A DNA stretch of 54,055 nucleotides, from assembly GCA_944320405.1 (NCBI GenBank), contig CALUHI010000023.1, forward strand, positions 1 through 54,055, given 5' to 3'. The notes beneath the pieces were generated by a model. That model did no database searches. It saw only the letters and a program-made list of their open reading frames with translations, and had not been told where the DNA came from. The first letter of the stretch is position 1; each line of letters begins with the position of its first letter. Shown piece after piece: positions 48,505-54,055 of the stretch. A program made the position numbers and the translations under genes. This DNA comes from an uncultured Eggerthellaceae bacterium. Its GTDB lineage: Bacteria > Actinomycetota > Coriobacteriia > Coriobacteriales > Eggerthellaceae.

Positions 48505-49323
48505 CTACATCTCTGACCTCCCTTCTCCCGGCGCCCGCTCGCTTTCCGAAGGCTGGGCGTACACGAGGGTCCGCTCGTTGGCGTACGTCGTGTACGAGCA
48601 GGTGACGAAAACGAAGAGCTGGGACGCCTTGTCGTTGTTCGCGATTTGGACGTCGCATTCCGAGAACCGCTGCTCGTACCAGGCGCGCATCTCTTCGGGC
48701 GACGAGAAGTCGGTTCGTTTGAGGGCGGAGGACCCGTCCACCACATCGGCGGCGGACACCTCGAGCTCCACCACTCCCTGGAGGGTGGCGAGCGTGATGG
48801 TCGGATGGGAGCGTGCGAACGCCTCGTCGGAGTAACGGGCGAAGTCGGCGAACACGGTCGTGGCCCCGAAGCCCATGTTGTGGCCGAACACCACCGTGCA
48901 TACCCCCTCGAATCCGTCGCACGCCGCGTCTACGTAGGGGCATCCGTACGGGTTCCACGAGCGGTAGGCGTCGTGGTCGAGGTAGTACGTGGGATCGTCG
49001 TCCGGGGCCTGCGCCACGGCGTAGTCGATGGCGGTTCCGTCCACGCTGACCCAACCGATGATGTCGGGGTTAGCGCTGCGCCAGTACTCCCAGTCGACTG
49101 CATCGGGCTCTTCGTCCGCACCCGCCGAAGAACCGGCCCCTTCTCCTGCTGCGGCCAGGGTTTCGTCGGGTTGCCCTCTGGGGTTCGGAACAACGGACGA
49201 GGCGCTTCCGCCCGCCGATGCCAGGAACGCCGCCATGCCCCCGCAGAGCACGAGGAGCGCGAGTCCGACTGCGAGCCAGCACGCCGCGCGCCTCTTCGGT
49301 TGCCTACGCTCTCGGTTCGTCAT
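48505..49323 (-). CDS. srtB: Class B sortase
   Basis: A 272-aa membrane-anchored transpeptidase: basic N-terminus, one helix (ACWLAVGLALLVLCGGMAAF) and a sortase domain. Landmarks are the class B strand NPDIIGWVSVDGTAIDYAVAQ, catalytic His in VVFGHNMG (~148), and the TC-type active site FVTCSYTTYANERTLVY with Cys ~240 and Arg ~249. It attaches surface proteins to peptidoglycan or pilin. It precedes the SpaA-type protein in the same operon. ATG 49323 (MTNRERRQPKRR) has GGAGGAAAA upstream. The longer open frame before it is GC-rich noise. Confidence 0.9.
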   Translation of the reverse strand: MTNRERRQPKRRAACWLAVGLALLVLCGGMAAFLASAGGSASSVVPNPRGQPDETLAAAGEGAGSSAGADEEPDAVDWEYWRSANPDIIGWVSVDGTAIDYAVAQAPDDDPTYYLDHDAYRSWNPYGCPYVDAACDGFEGVCTVVFGHNMGFGATTVFADFARYSDEAFARSHPTITLATLQGVVELEVSAADVVDGSSALKRTDFSSPEEMRAWYEQRFSECDVQIANNDKASQLFVFVTCSYTTYANERTLVYAQPSESERAPGEGRSEM

Positions 49324-49523
49324 TTTTCCTCCGGAAAACGGGGAAGCGGCTCCGCGAGCCGCTTCCTTGGTTCCAACTCTGTTCTGTGGTTTTTCTTCCG
49401 TGGGGCTACCCATCCTTTCTTCGGCTGGTAATCCTCGCGGGAAGGGGGTGGGGTGTGGGGAGGGGGGAACCCAGGGCGCACTGCCGCCGGGAGGCGGCCG
49501 GGGAGCCCCCTGAATCTGCGATT

Positions 49524-50465
49524 TCATCGGTCAAGGCCGCGTTTCCTTTCCTGCCTTTCCAGCAGCTCCAACCCCCTCACAATCCGCTCCTCGATCGTCT
49601 CGCGCGATGCGTCAGGCTTGAAGAAGCGCGCTATCTTGCTTCTGGGCATTCGGAAATGCGCGGTCTGGTTAGGTTTGCTCTCCTCCATGATGGACCGAAT
49701 GAGGGCGGGAGTGAGGGTGCCCTCCTCCGCGCAGCGCCTCATTCTGATCGCCTGCGCATGAGACGGAGTGCTCACCTGCTCCTCAATGGCTCGGTAAAGG
49801 GAAAGCTGCTCCGGCTTGGAGAGATAGCTGATTTCCACGGCGGGCCTCATGCCGATCGACCCTTCGTCAACCATATCGAGCAGCTCGGGAAGCAGCTCGG
49901 TCAGGCGGATGTAGCGGCGAATCTGACTCGCGCTCTCCCCCGACTCCCTCGCCACGAGGTCCCGCGCCTTGGTTCCGCGCAACTTGTGTTCCGATGGAAC
50001 ACAAGTCAGGTCCGTGCGATGCCCCTGCCGCTTCAGAGCCTCGAGCTTCATCTTGTACGAGAACGCCTTTTCGCTCGGCAGGATCCGCTCGCGCTGCATG
50101 TTGGCATCGACCATTGCCACTATTGCCTCGTCGCGGGTCATCTGTCTGACCACCGCAGGCACCTCGGAAAGCCCGGCGCGCTCCGCGGCGCGCTTTCTCC
50201 TGTGCCCGCTCACCAGCTCGTAACGACCGTCCTCCTTCGGGCGAACCGTCAGCGGGGTGAGGATTCCGACCGAGGCGACGCTGATGACGAGGTCGGCCAT
50301 GTCGTCATCGTCTCTGACGTGGAAGGGATGGTCCGGAAAGGGGTCGATCAGGGAAAGAGGAATGTCCGTCACCTTCTCCCGCAGGGCATCGTCCCTTTCT
50401 TCCTGGTCGGTGAACAGTTCATCTACAGACGGCAGATTGAAGGGTATCTCTCTCGCGCGGGGCAT
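49524..50465 (-). CDS. parB: ParB-like partition protein
   Basis: A 313-aa ParB/Spo0J family protein. The N-terminal nuclease-like domain has IDPFPDHPFHVRDDDDMADLVISVASVGILTPLTVRP and the CTPase-type SGHRRKRAAERAGL box. The DNA-binding HTH follows (LVARESGESASQIRRYIRLTELLPELLDMVDEG). ParB loads on parS sites and helps keep the excised circular element through division. ATG 50465 follows AGGAGGTGATTGCCG; TTG 50471 is less likely. It overlaps parA by 47 nt. No clear parS site was identified. Confidence 0.9.
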   Translation of the reverse strand: MPRAREIPFNLPSVDELFTDQEERDDALREKVTDIPLSLIDPFPDHPFHVRDDDDMADLVISVASVGILTPLTVRPKEDGRYELVSGHRRKRAAERAGLSEVPAVVRQMTRDEAIVAMVDANMQRERILPSEKAFSYKMKLEALKRQGHRTDLTCVPSEHKLRGTKARDLVARESGESASQIRRYIRLTELLPELLDMVDEGSIGMRPAVEISYLSKPEQLSLYRAIEEQVSTPSHAQAIRMRRCAEEGTLTPALIRSIMEESKPNQTAHFRMPRSKIARFFKPDASRETIEERIVRGLELLERQERKRGLDR

Positions 50466-51240
50466 CGGCAATCACCTCCTTTGCGAGCGCCGCGTACGCT
50501 GCGGCGACTTTTCCCGAGCGGTCGACGGAAAACACGCTCTCGCCGAATGCGGGTGCCTCCGCGGCGCGGGTCGCCATGGGGACGGTCGACTCGAAGACCT
50601 TGATCGCCCCGCCGTATTCGGCTCGGATGTTCTCTTCGGTGCGGCGTGCAAGGTTCGTCCTGGCATCAACGAGGGTGATGAGAACGCCTTCGATGGCAAG
50701 GCTTGGGTTGATGCGGCGCCTGACGCGTCCTATGGTCTTTATGAGCTGCGTCATTCCTTTTGCAGGCAAGAACTGCGCCTGCACGGGTATGAGCACCCCG
50801 TCGGCGGCAGTGAGGGCGTTCACCGTCATCATCCCGAGGGAAGGCGGGCAGTCGATCAGCACATAGTCGTAGTCCCTCTTCGCCTCGTCGAGCCAGGTCT
50901 TAAGCGCGTGCTCTCTGCTCATGGCGTTGACGAGCGCCATGTCCGCCGCCGACAGGTCGATGTTTGCAGGCATGAGGTCTACGCCCTCCTTATGCCGGAG
51001 AACCCCTTCGAGCGGGGGGAAGGGCTCGTCGAGCATGGATTTCTCCAGATGCGTGGAGAGGGTCGTTTCGAGCCTGTCGGGATCCCATCCAAGCGAGGTC
51101 GTCAGATCGCCTTGAGGGTCCGCGTCGACAAGCAGCACCCTCTTCCCGCGCATGGAGAGTGCTATGCCTAGGTTTGCCGCTGTCGTGCTCTTCCCGGTGC
51201 CGCCCTTTTGGTTCGCTATCGCTATCGTTCTGGTTCGCAC
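50419..51240 (-). CDS. parA: ParA-family partition ATPase
   Basis: A 273-aa Walker-type ATPase. The deviant Walker A is IANQKGGTGKSTTAANLG (~11). Then come LLVDADPQGDLTTSL, DYVLIDCPPSLGMMTVNAL (Walker B region) and FLPAKGMTQLIKTI, all standard for soj/ParA. With ParB it would position element DNA on the nucleoid. The start is GTG 51240, after GGGGAAGAAGCC. The 5' end overlaps the upstream YraN-like gene by 19 nt, so the three form one operon at the right end of the element. Confidence 0.92.
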   Translation of the reverse strand: MRTRTIAIANQKGGTGKSTTAANLGIALSMRGKRVLLVDADPQGDLTTSLGWDPDRLETTLSTHLEKSMLDEPFPPLEGVLRHKEGVDLMPANIDLSAADMALVNAMSREHALKTWLDEAKRDYDYVLIDCPPSLGMMTVNALTAADGVLIPVQAQFLPAKGMTQLIKTIGRVRRRINPSLAIEGVLITLVDARTNLARRTEENIRAEYGGAIKVFESTVPMATRAAEAPAFGESVFSVDRSGKVAAAYAALAKEVIADAPRERDTLQSAVCR

Positions 51241-51659
51241 GGCTTCTTCCCCTTTCCGCGGTGCAGCTTCGGCGCTTGCCTGGAGGGAAGGGGCTCGTCC
51301 TGCATCTCCAGATGGTCGTGCACGTACATCATAAGAGCCCTGTTGCCGGGGACGATTCTGGGCATCGCCAGATCGAGCCTCACCTTCGAGAAGACGGGGA
51401 GGTTCTCGTTCGATTCGAGCAGCGACACGACCTCGTATATCCTTTGCCTGTTCAGCGAGAAAGGCGGAGGAGGGGCGGGATCGTAGCCAAACCTCGCCTC
51501 GATGCGGACGAGCACGAGGCATTCGCCGTCTTTGGCCGCGATGTCCGCAATGCCGCTTCTCAGGTCGCTGATGTCTGGCAATACGACGCTTATGCCCCTT
51601 GACTTGATGAACGCCTCGGTTATTTTTCTGACCTTGTCCTCTGGCTGCAATTTCTCCAC
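51222..51659 (-). CDS. Putative YraN-like nuclease-fold protein
   Basis: A ~145-aa protein and the first gene of the parAB operon. Residues ~10-50 (VRKITEAFIKSRGISVVLPD, then SGIADIAAKDGECLVLVRIE and ARFG) resemble the ending of the YraN (UPF0102) endonuclease motif, ...DLIA.dg..lvFVEVK.R, with the ExK replaced by ExR. The rest (YVHDHLEMQDEPLPSRQAPK) is unlike YraN. GTG 51659 follows AGAGGAGAGC; a longer start at 51686 is possible. The resemblance is weak, so the name is tentative. Confidence 0.45.
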   Translation of the reverse strand: MEKLQPEDKVRKITEAFIKSRGISVVLPDISDLRSGIADIAAKDGECLVLVRIEARFGYDPAPPPPFSLNRQRIYEVVSLLESNENLPVFSKVRLDLAMPRIVPGNRALMMYVHDHLEMQDEPLPSRQAPKLHRGKGKKPCEPER

Positions 51660-51686
51660 GTCTGCTCTCCTCTCTCGGTCGCGCAC

Positions 51687-52221
51687 CTGCTTTTCGTGCC
51701 CTGGGCTCGGACTTCACGCTTTGCCGATACGACGCGCAAATCGTTATCGGGTGGTCAGAAGAGCGTGCTTTGAATAATCGGCACGAGATTGCTTGGTCTG
51801 GACTAATGCGCGCTTGCCTCATCTAGATCCGTTTCGTTTAGCTGTCGCAAAGAACAGGCACGCTGAGCCGTTGCGTTTTTCCAGATCATTTCTGGTTCTA
51901 GTTATTGCTAATCCGCAAGGATGCACGCACCGCTCTCTTGCGACGGCATCGGGGCGGATAAGCTACCCGCCCCTTATGTATGCAGAAAACGAGATTCCGA
52001 AACGAGCTTTGCCCGATAAGAAACTTGAAGACAAGCGAACGGTGTTAGGTCGAACCGTTGTCGCAATGCACAGCAAAAGGCATAACGCAGTGAATTACAG
52101 TGAAATTCGTCAAAATCTTGCAAGCGCAATATACATATACGATAAGAAAGCCTCTTCGCATAACCGCTGGTAGACTCAACGTTTTCTTCGAAAGAAGGCA
52201 TTTTCTATCGTAAACATTCAT
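51687..52221. other. Right-end intergenic region without a supported gene
   Basis: The right ~535 bp of the element hold short ORFs on both strands, none with a ribosome site or recognisable domain. The sequence becomes AT-rich toward the att core and contains the attP half-arm TATCGTA (52206-52212). The parA-operon promoter must lie in its left part. I see no excisionase-like gene. Confidence 0.5.
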
Positions 52222-52229
52222 GCTGGGAG
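52222..52229. other. attR core (right end of element)
   Basis: GCTGGGAG, identical to 5289-5296. Sequence to the left is element DNA; to the right it is the rest of the host tRNA-Ala gene. Confidence 0.8.
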
Positions 52230-52283
52230 AGCATCACGTTCGCAACGTGGGGGCCGAGGGTTCGAATCCCTTCATCTCCACCA
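52222..52283 (+). tRNA. tRNA-Ala(CGC) 3' half, severed by the element
   Basis: This part starts in the D-loop (GCTGGGAGAGC) and holds the anticodon stem-loop TCACG TTCGCAA CGTGG, T-arm GAGGG TTCGAAT CCCTT, 3' acceptor strand CATCTCC, discriminator A and encoded CCA. Joined to 5275-5288 it makes a standard 76-nt tRNA-Ala. Here it lacks a promoter and a 5' end. Confidence 0.88.
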
Positions 52284-52356
52284 TGGAAACCGAACGGGTC
52301 CGGCGATGTGCCGGGCCCGTTTTTTGCTTTCGGGCCGAAGGGGATTCGAACCGGAA
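52264..52356 (+). repeat. 93-bp direct repeat, copy 1 (tRNA 3' end and terminator)
   Basis: Copy 1 covers the last 20 nt of the tRNA-Ala, its terminator, and GGCCGAAGGGGATTCGAACC. It is repeated at 52459-52551 with one mismatch (G/T in the CGGGCC/CTGGCC block). Confidence 0.85.
52294..52326 (+). terminator. Terminator of the host tRNA-Ala
   Basis: ACGGGTCCGG (52294-52303) pairs with CCGGGCCCGT (52311-52320), followed by six T's. The second repeat copy carries the same hairpin near 52489-52520. Confidence 0.85.
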
Positions 52357-52458
52357 GGTGGAAACGCGTCGAGAAAACGCGCCGGTGGCGCGTTTTCAGC
52401 GTTTCGCCCGACCGAGCCTGCGAGGGAGGGGTTGAGCGTCCGCCATGGGCGGGCGCGG

Positions 52459-52551
52459 GAATCCCTTCATCTCCACCATGGAAACCGAACGGGTCCGGCG
52501 ATGTGCCGGGCCCGTTTTTTGCTTTCTGGCCGAAGGGGATTCGAACCGGAA
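52459..52551 (+). repeat. 93-bp direct repeat, copy 2
   Basis: Copy 2 lies 195 bp downstream of copy 1, with 92 of 93 bases identical. It begins exactly at GAATCCCTTCATCTCCACCA, the tRNA 3' end, and holds no more of the tRNA. The sequence between copies (52357-52458) has a hairpin-rich stretch and no gene. Confidence 0.85.
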
Positions 52552-52645
52552 AGCGTCGAACTCGGCTTCTCCTGCGCAAAACCAAGGGATCTGGCTGTCT
52601 GCGCACTGAGCCGGTTCAACCTCTCGGACAGCGAGTGGCCCTGAA

Positions 52646-53539
52646 TCATGCGGCGATCGGCATCCCCTCCTCCCTCTCCGCCGCCGCGTCCATGCGGGCC
52701 ATGAAGGACGCCATCTTGTCCGCCGGGCGCTCGTAGTCGATCGAGGAGTGCGGGCGGCGGCGGTTGTAGTAGCCCTCGACGTAGCCGACCGATGCCGCGC
52801 GGGCCTCGTCGCGGGTGGCGAAGGAGAAGCGGTGGTACATCTCGCTCTTGAAGGTTCCGAAGAAGCTCTCGGCGACCGCGTTGTCATGGCAGCTGCCGGT
52901 GCGGCCGACCGAGAGCCTCACGCCGCGCGCCGCCGCCCACTCCGCTATGGCCTTGGAGGTGTACTGGCTGCCGCGGTCGGAGTGGAACACGGCGCCCTCG
53001 GCCACGTAGCCGCGCCGCCAGGCCGCCTCCAGCGCCGCGACCGGAAGGTCGGCGCCCATGCGCTCGGAGAACGACAGCCCGACGACCATCCGCGTGCACA
53101 GGTCGATGACGACGGCCATGTAGAGCCACCCCTGGCCGGTCCTGAGGTAGGTGATGTCGCCGCAGAGCCAGCACGTCGGCACGGGGCGGTCGAAGCCCCG
53201 CCGGACGAGGTCGGGCCGGGCGGGCGCGCCCGGGTCGGGCACGGTCGTGCGCTTCGGGGCGTTGGGGCGCACGCCCCGTATCCCCAGCTCGCGCATCAGC
53301 CTGCGCACGCGGTAGAGCGTGATGCCGGGGAAGCGCGGCGAGACGAGCGCGAGCAGCGTGCGCGCGCCTGGGATCCCGCGCGCGGCCTCGTGCTCCGCGC
53401 GGACCGCCTCGCGCGCGGCCGCCCACGGGTCGGCGGGCTCCGGGCGCGGCCGGCGCAGCCACGAGTAGAAGCCCGAGCGCGACACCGCGAGCAGCCGCGC
53501 CATCGCCGGCACGGGGAACGACCCCTTCTCCGCCTCCAT
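52646..53539 (-). CDS. IS3-family transposase OrfB (DDE domain)
   Basis: The OrfB part of an IS3 transposase. The HTH_21-like region (MARLLAVSRSGFYSWLRRPR) is followed by the integrase core. The catalytic triad is visible: CWLCGDITYLRT (first Asp), VFHSDRGSQYTS (second Asp) and NAVAESFFGTFK (Glu). EGYYNRRRPHSSIDYERPAD is the typical IS3 ending. OrfB is normally made as an OrfAB fusion by -1 frameshifting at 53589-53596. The in-frame ATG at 53539 could give free OrfB. Length and motifs are complete. Confidence 0.9.
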   Translation of the reverse strand: MEAEKGSFPVPAMARLLAVSRSGFYSWLRRPRPEPADPWAAAREAVRAEHEAARGIPGARTLLALVSPRFPGITLYRVRRLMRELGIRGVRPNAPKRTTVPDPGAPARPDLVRRGFDRPVPTCWLCGDITYLRTGQGWLYMAVVIDLCTRMVVGLSFSERMGADLPVAALEAAWRRGYVAEGAVFHSDRGSQYTSKAIAEWAAARGVRLSVGRTGSCHDNAVAESFFGTFKSEMYHRFSFATRDEARAASVGYVEGYYNRRRPHSSIDYERPADKMASFMARMDAAAEREEGMPIAA

Positions 53540-53556
53540 CAGCCGGTAGCGCTCGG

Positions 53557-53841
53557 TCACTCCCGGTTGGCGGCGAAGAAGGCCGCGGCTTTTTTTAGGA
53601 ACTCGTTCTCCATCCTGAGGCGCTCGACCTCCTTGCGCAGGGCGCGCGCCTCCTCGGCGGCGGCGCGCTCGGGCTCGGAGAGCCTCCTCGCCTGCACCCA
53701 CTTGCCCAGCGTCCTCTCGGGAACGCCGAGGTCCTCGGCGCACTCGCGGTAGGTCTTGCCGCTCGCGAGCGCGTAGTCGACGGCGTTCTGCTTGAACTCG
53801 GGGCTGTACTTCGCCGGCCTTCCCGGCTTCCCGTTGGCCAT
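53557..53841 (-). CDS. IS3-family OrfA with -1 frameshift site
   Basis: A 94-aa HTH protein: GRPAKYSPEFKQNAVDYALASGKTYRECAEDLGVPERTLGKWVQARR, then a leucine-zipper helix (EEARALRKEVERLRMENEFL). OrfA binds the inverted repeats. The slippery heptamer A-AAA-AAG (minus strand, 53596-53589) lies in the KKAAAFF codons. A -1 shift there enters the OrfB frame. ATG 53841 follows GGAGGCCGGC. Confidence 0.9.
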   Translation of the reverse strand: MANGKPGRPAKYSPEFKQNAVDYALASGKTYRECAEDLGVPERTLGKWVQARRLSEPERAAAEEARALRKEVERLRMENEFLKKAAAFFAANRE

Positions 53842-53928
53842 GCCGGCCTCCTTCCGGTCGGTTCCTCCCAGACTACCCCTTGGAAGGGGTTTTGGGCGCC
53901 TCGGCGTCCGAAAGGACGATACAGCTCA

Positions 53929-53964
53929 CACGAAATCGGCCGCCTTTTGCACGAAATCGGCCGC
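53929..53964. repeat. Tandem CACGAAATCGGCCGC pair
   Basis: Two identical 15-nt units begin at 53929 and 53950, separated by CTTTTG. The AATCGGCC...TTTTGC arrangement loosely recalls the intergenic motif at 2089-2259. The last ~90 bp of the window has no gene. Confidence 0.5.
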
Positions 53965-54055
53965 TATGGACGCCTCGTGCAGTGAAAGGTCTCGTACTCG
54001 ATCTCTCCGACCTGGTCTTTTGCTGCAAACCGGAGAGAGCCTCGAGCGAGGGCTG

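Larger units (their letters stand above)
5297..52229. mobile_element. Integrative and conjugative element (~46.9 kb) in tRNA-Ala(CGC)
   Basis: The element is bounded by the GCTGGGAG cores within two halves of one tRNA-Ala gene. It encodes a large serine recombinase at the left end, a complete relaxosome (MobC, MOB-P relaxase), a coupling protein, a type IV secretion core (VirB4, VirB6, PrgI, Maff2), a CHAP hydrolase, partition proteins and a surface sortase module. This gene set resembles Tn1549/CTn-type elements of Firmicutes and Coriobacteria. The left third is AT-richer cargo with radical SAM peptide loci. No excisionase-like directionality factor was recognised. Confidence 0.9.
52616..53919 (-). 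mobile_element. IS3-family insertion sequence (~1.3 kb)
   Basis: Orf A and orf B are linked by a slippery site. Imperfect terminal inverted repeats are visible: left CCTCTCGGACAGCGAGTGGC near 52619-52638; right, on the minus strand, CCTTTCGGACGCCGAGGCGC near 53915-53896. The exact ends are approximate. It lies in host DNA, outside the conjugative element. All transposase motifs are intact, so it may be active. Confidence 0.8.

Noticed and set aside
51793-52173. 126-codon ORF near the right end as an excisionase
   Set aside because: It has no helix-turn-helix, ribosome site or basic small-protein character, and the composition is random.

Overview
This window looks like chromosome from a high-GC anaerobic actinobacterium of the Coriobacteriia (Eggerthellaceae-like). 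The basis is codon use, frequent GTG/TTG starts, the metG-tatD-rsmA-veg order, and the flavour of the mobile genes. I cannot name genus or species. It holds about 5 kb of host core DNA, one integrated conjugative element of about 46.9 kb, and about 1.8 kb of host DNA on the far side.

Host left flank (1-5296): the 3' part of metG, a broken tatD, a flavodoxin-fold reductase, rsmA (ksgA), veg, an Hpt phosphotransfer protein on the other strand, then the promoter and 5' part of a tRNA-Ala(CGC) gene. Two unusual intergenic structures lie here: a ~110-nt imperfect palindrome after metG, and five inverted/direct copies of a CCGTGCAT-containing motif before the reductase gene.

Element (about 5297-52229): a large serine recombinase next to the left end appears to have inserted the element into the D-loop of the host tRNA-Ala(CGC) gene. 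The 5' half (5275-5296) and the 3' half (52222-52283) rejoin exactly into a 76-nt tRNA with G3:U70. Just inside the left end the element carries its own complete tRNA-Ala with the same CGC anticodon, downstream of the captured host tRNA promoter. This looks like a self-supplied replacement for the tRNA it destroys.

The element's left third (7.4-20.2 kb) is AT-richer cargo: a MazF-like toxin with a C-terminal zinc ribbon, a sigma-like protein, and two candidate peptide natural-product (RiPP) loci. The first has a SPASM radical SAM maturase, translationally coupled to a 28-residue Cys-containing peptide, followed by a membrane protein, a group of small HTH regulators and an ABC exporter. The second has an SdpI-like immunity protein, a 238-aa protein with a leader-like N-terminus, a second radical SAM enzyme and a methyltransferase. 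A decayed IS30-like element with a 15-bp target duplication separates them.

The right two thirds (20.2-51.7 kb) is a minus-strand Tn1549/CTn-type conjugation backbone. Read in transcription order from the right it has a YraN-like protein, ParA, ParB, sortase B, an NlpC/P60-SpaA surface protein, a giant methylase-helicase, a RelB/YoeB pair, DNA methyltransferases, a TOPRIM primase, MobC, relaxase, DUF3801, an ArdC-like protein, VirD4, Maff2, VirB6, PrgI, VirB4 and a CHAP hydrolase. Four plus-strand cargo units sit between backbone genes: an AbiE toxin-antitoxin, a zinc-ribbon/272-aa pair, a eukaryotic-like protein kinase, and a frameshifted DUF3800 gene. They read like a dispersed defence set.

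Host right flank (52230-54055): the tRNA 3' half and its terminator, a 93-bp repeat that duplicates the tRNA 3' end plus terminator, and a complete IS3-family insertion sequence.
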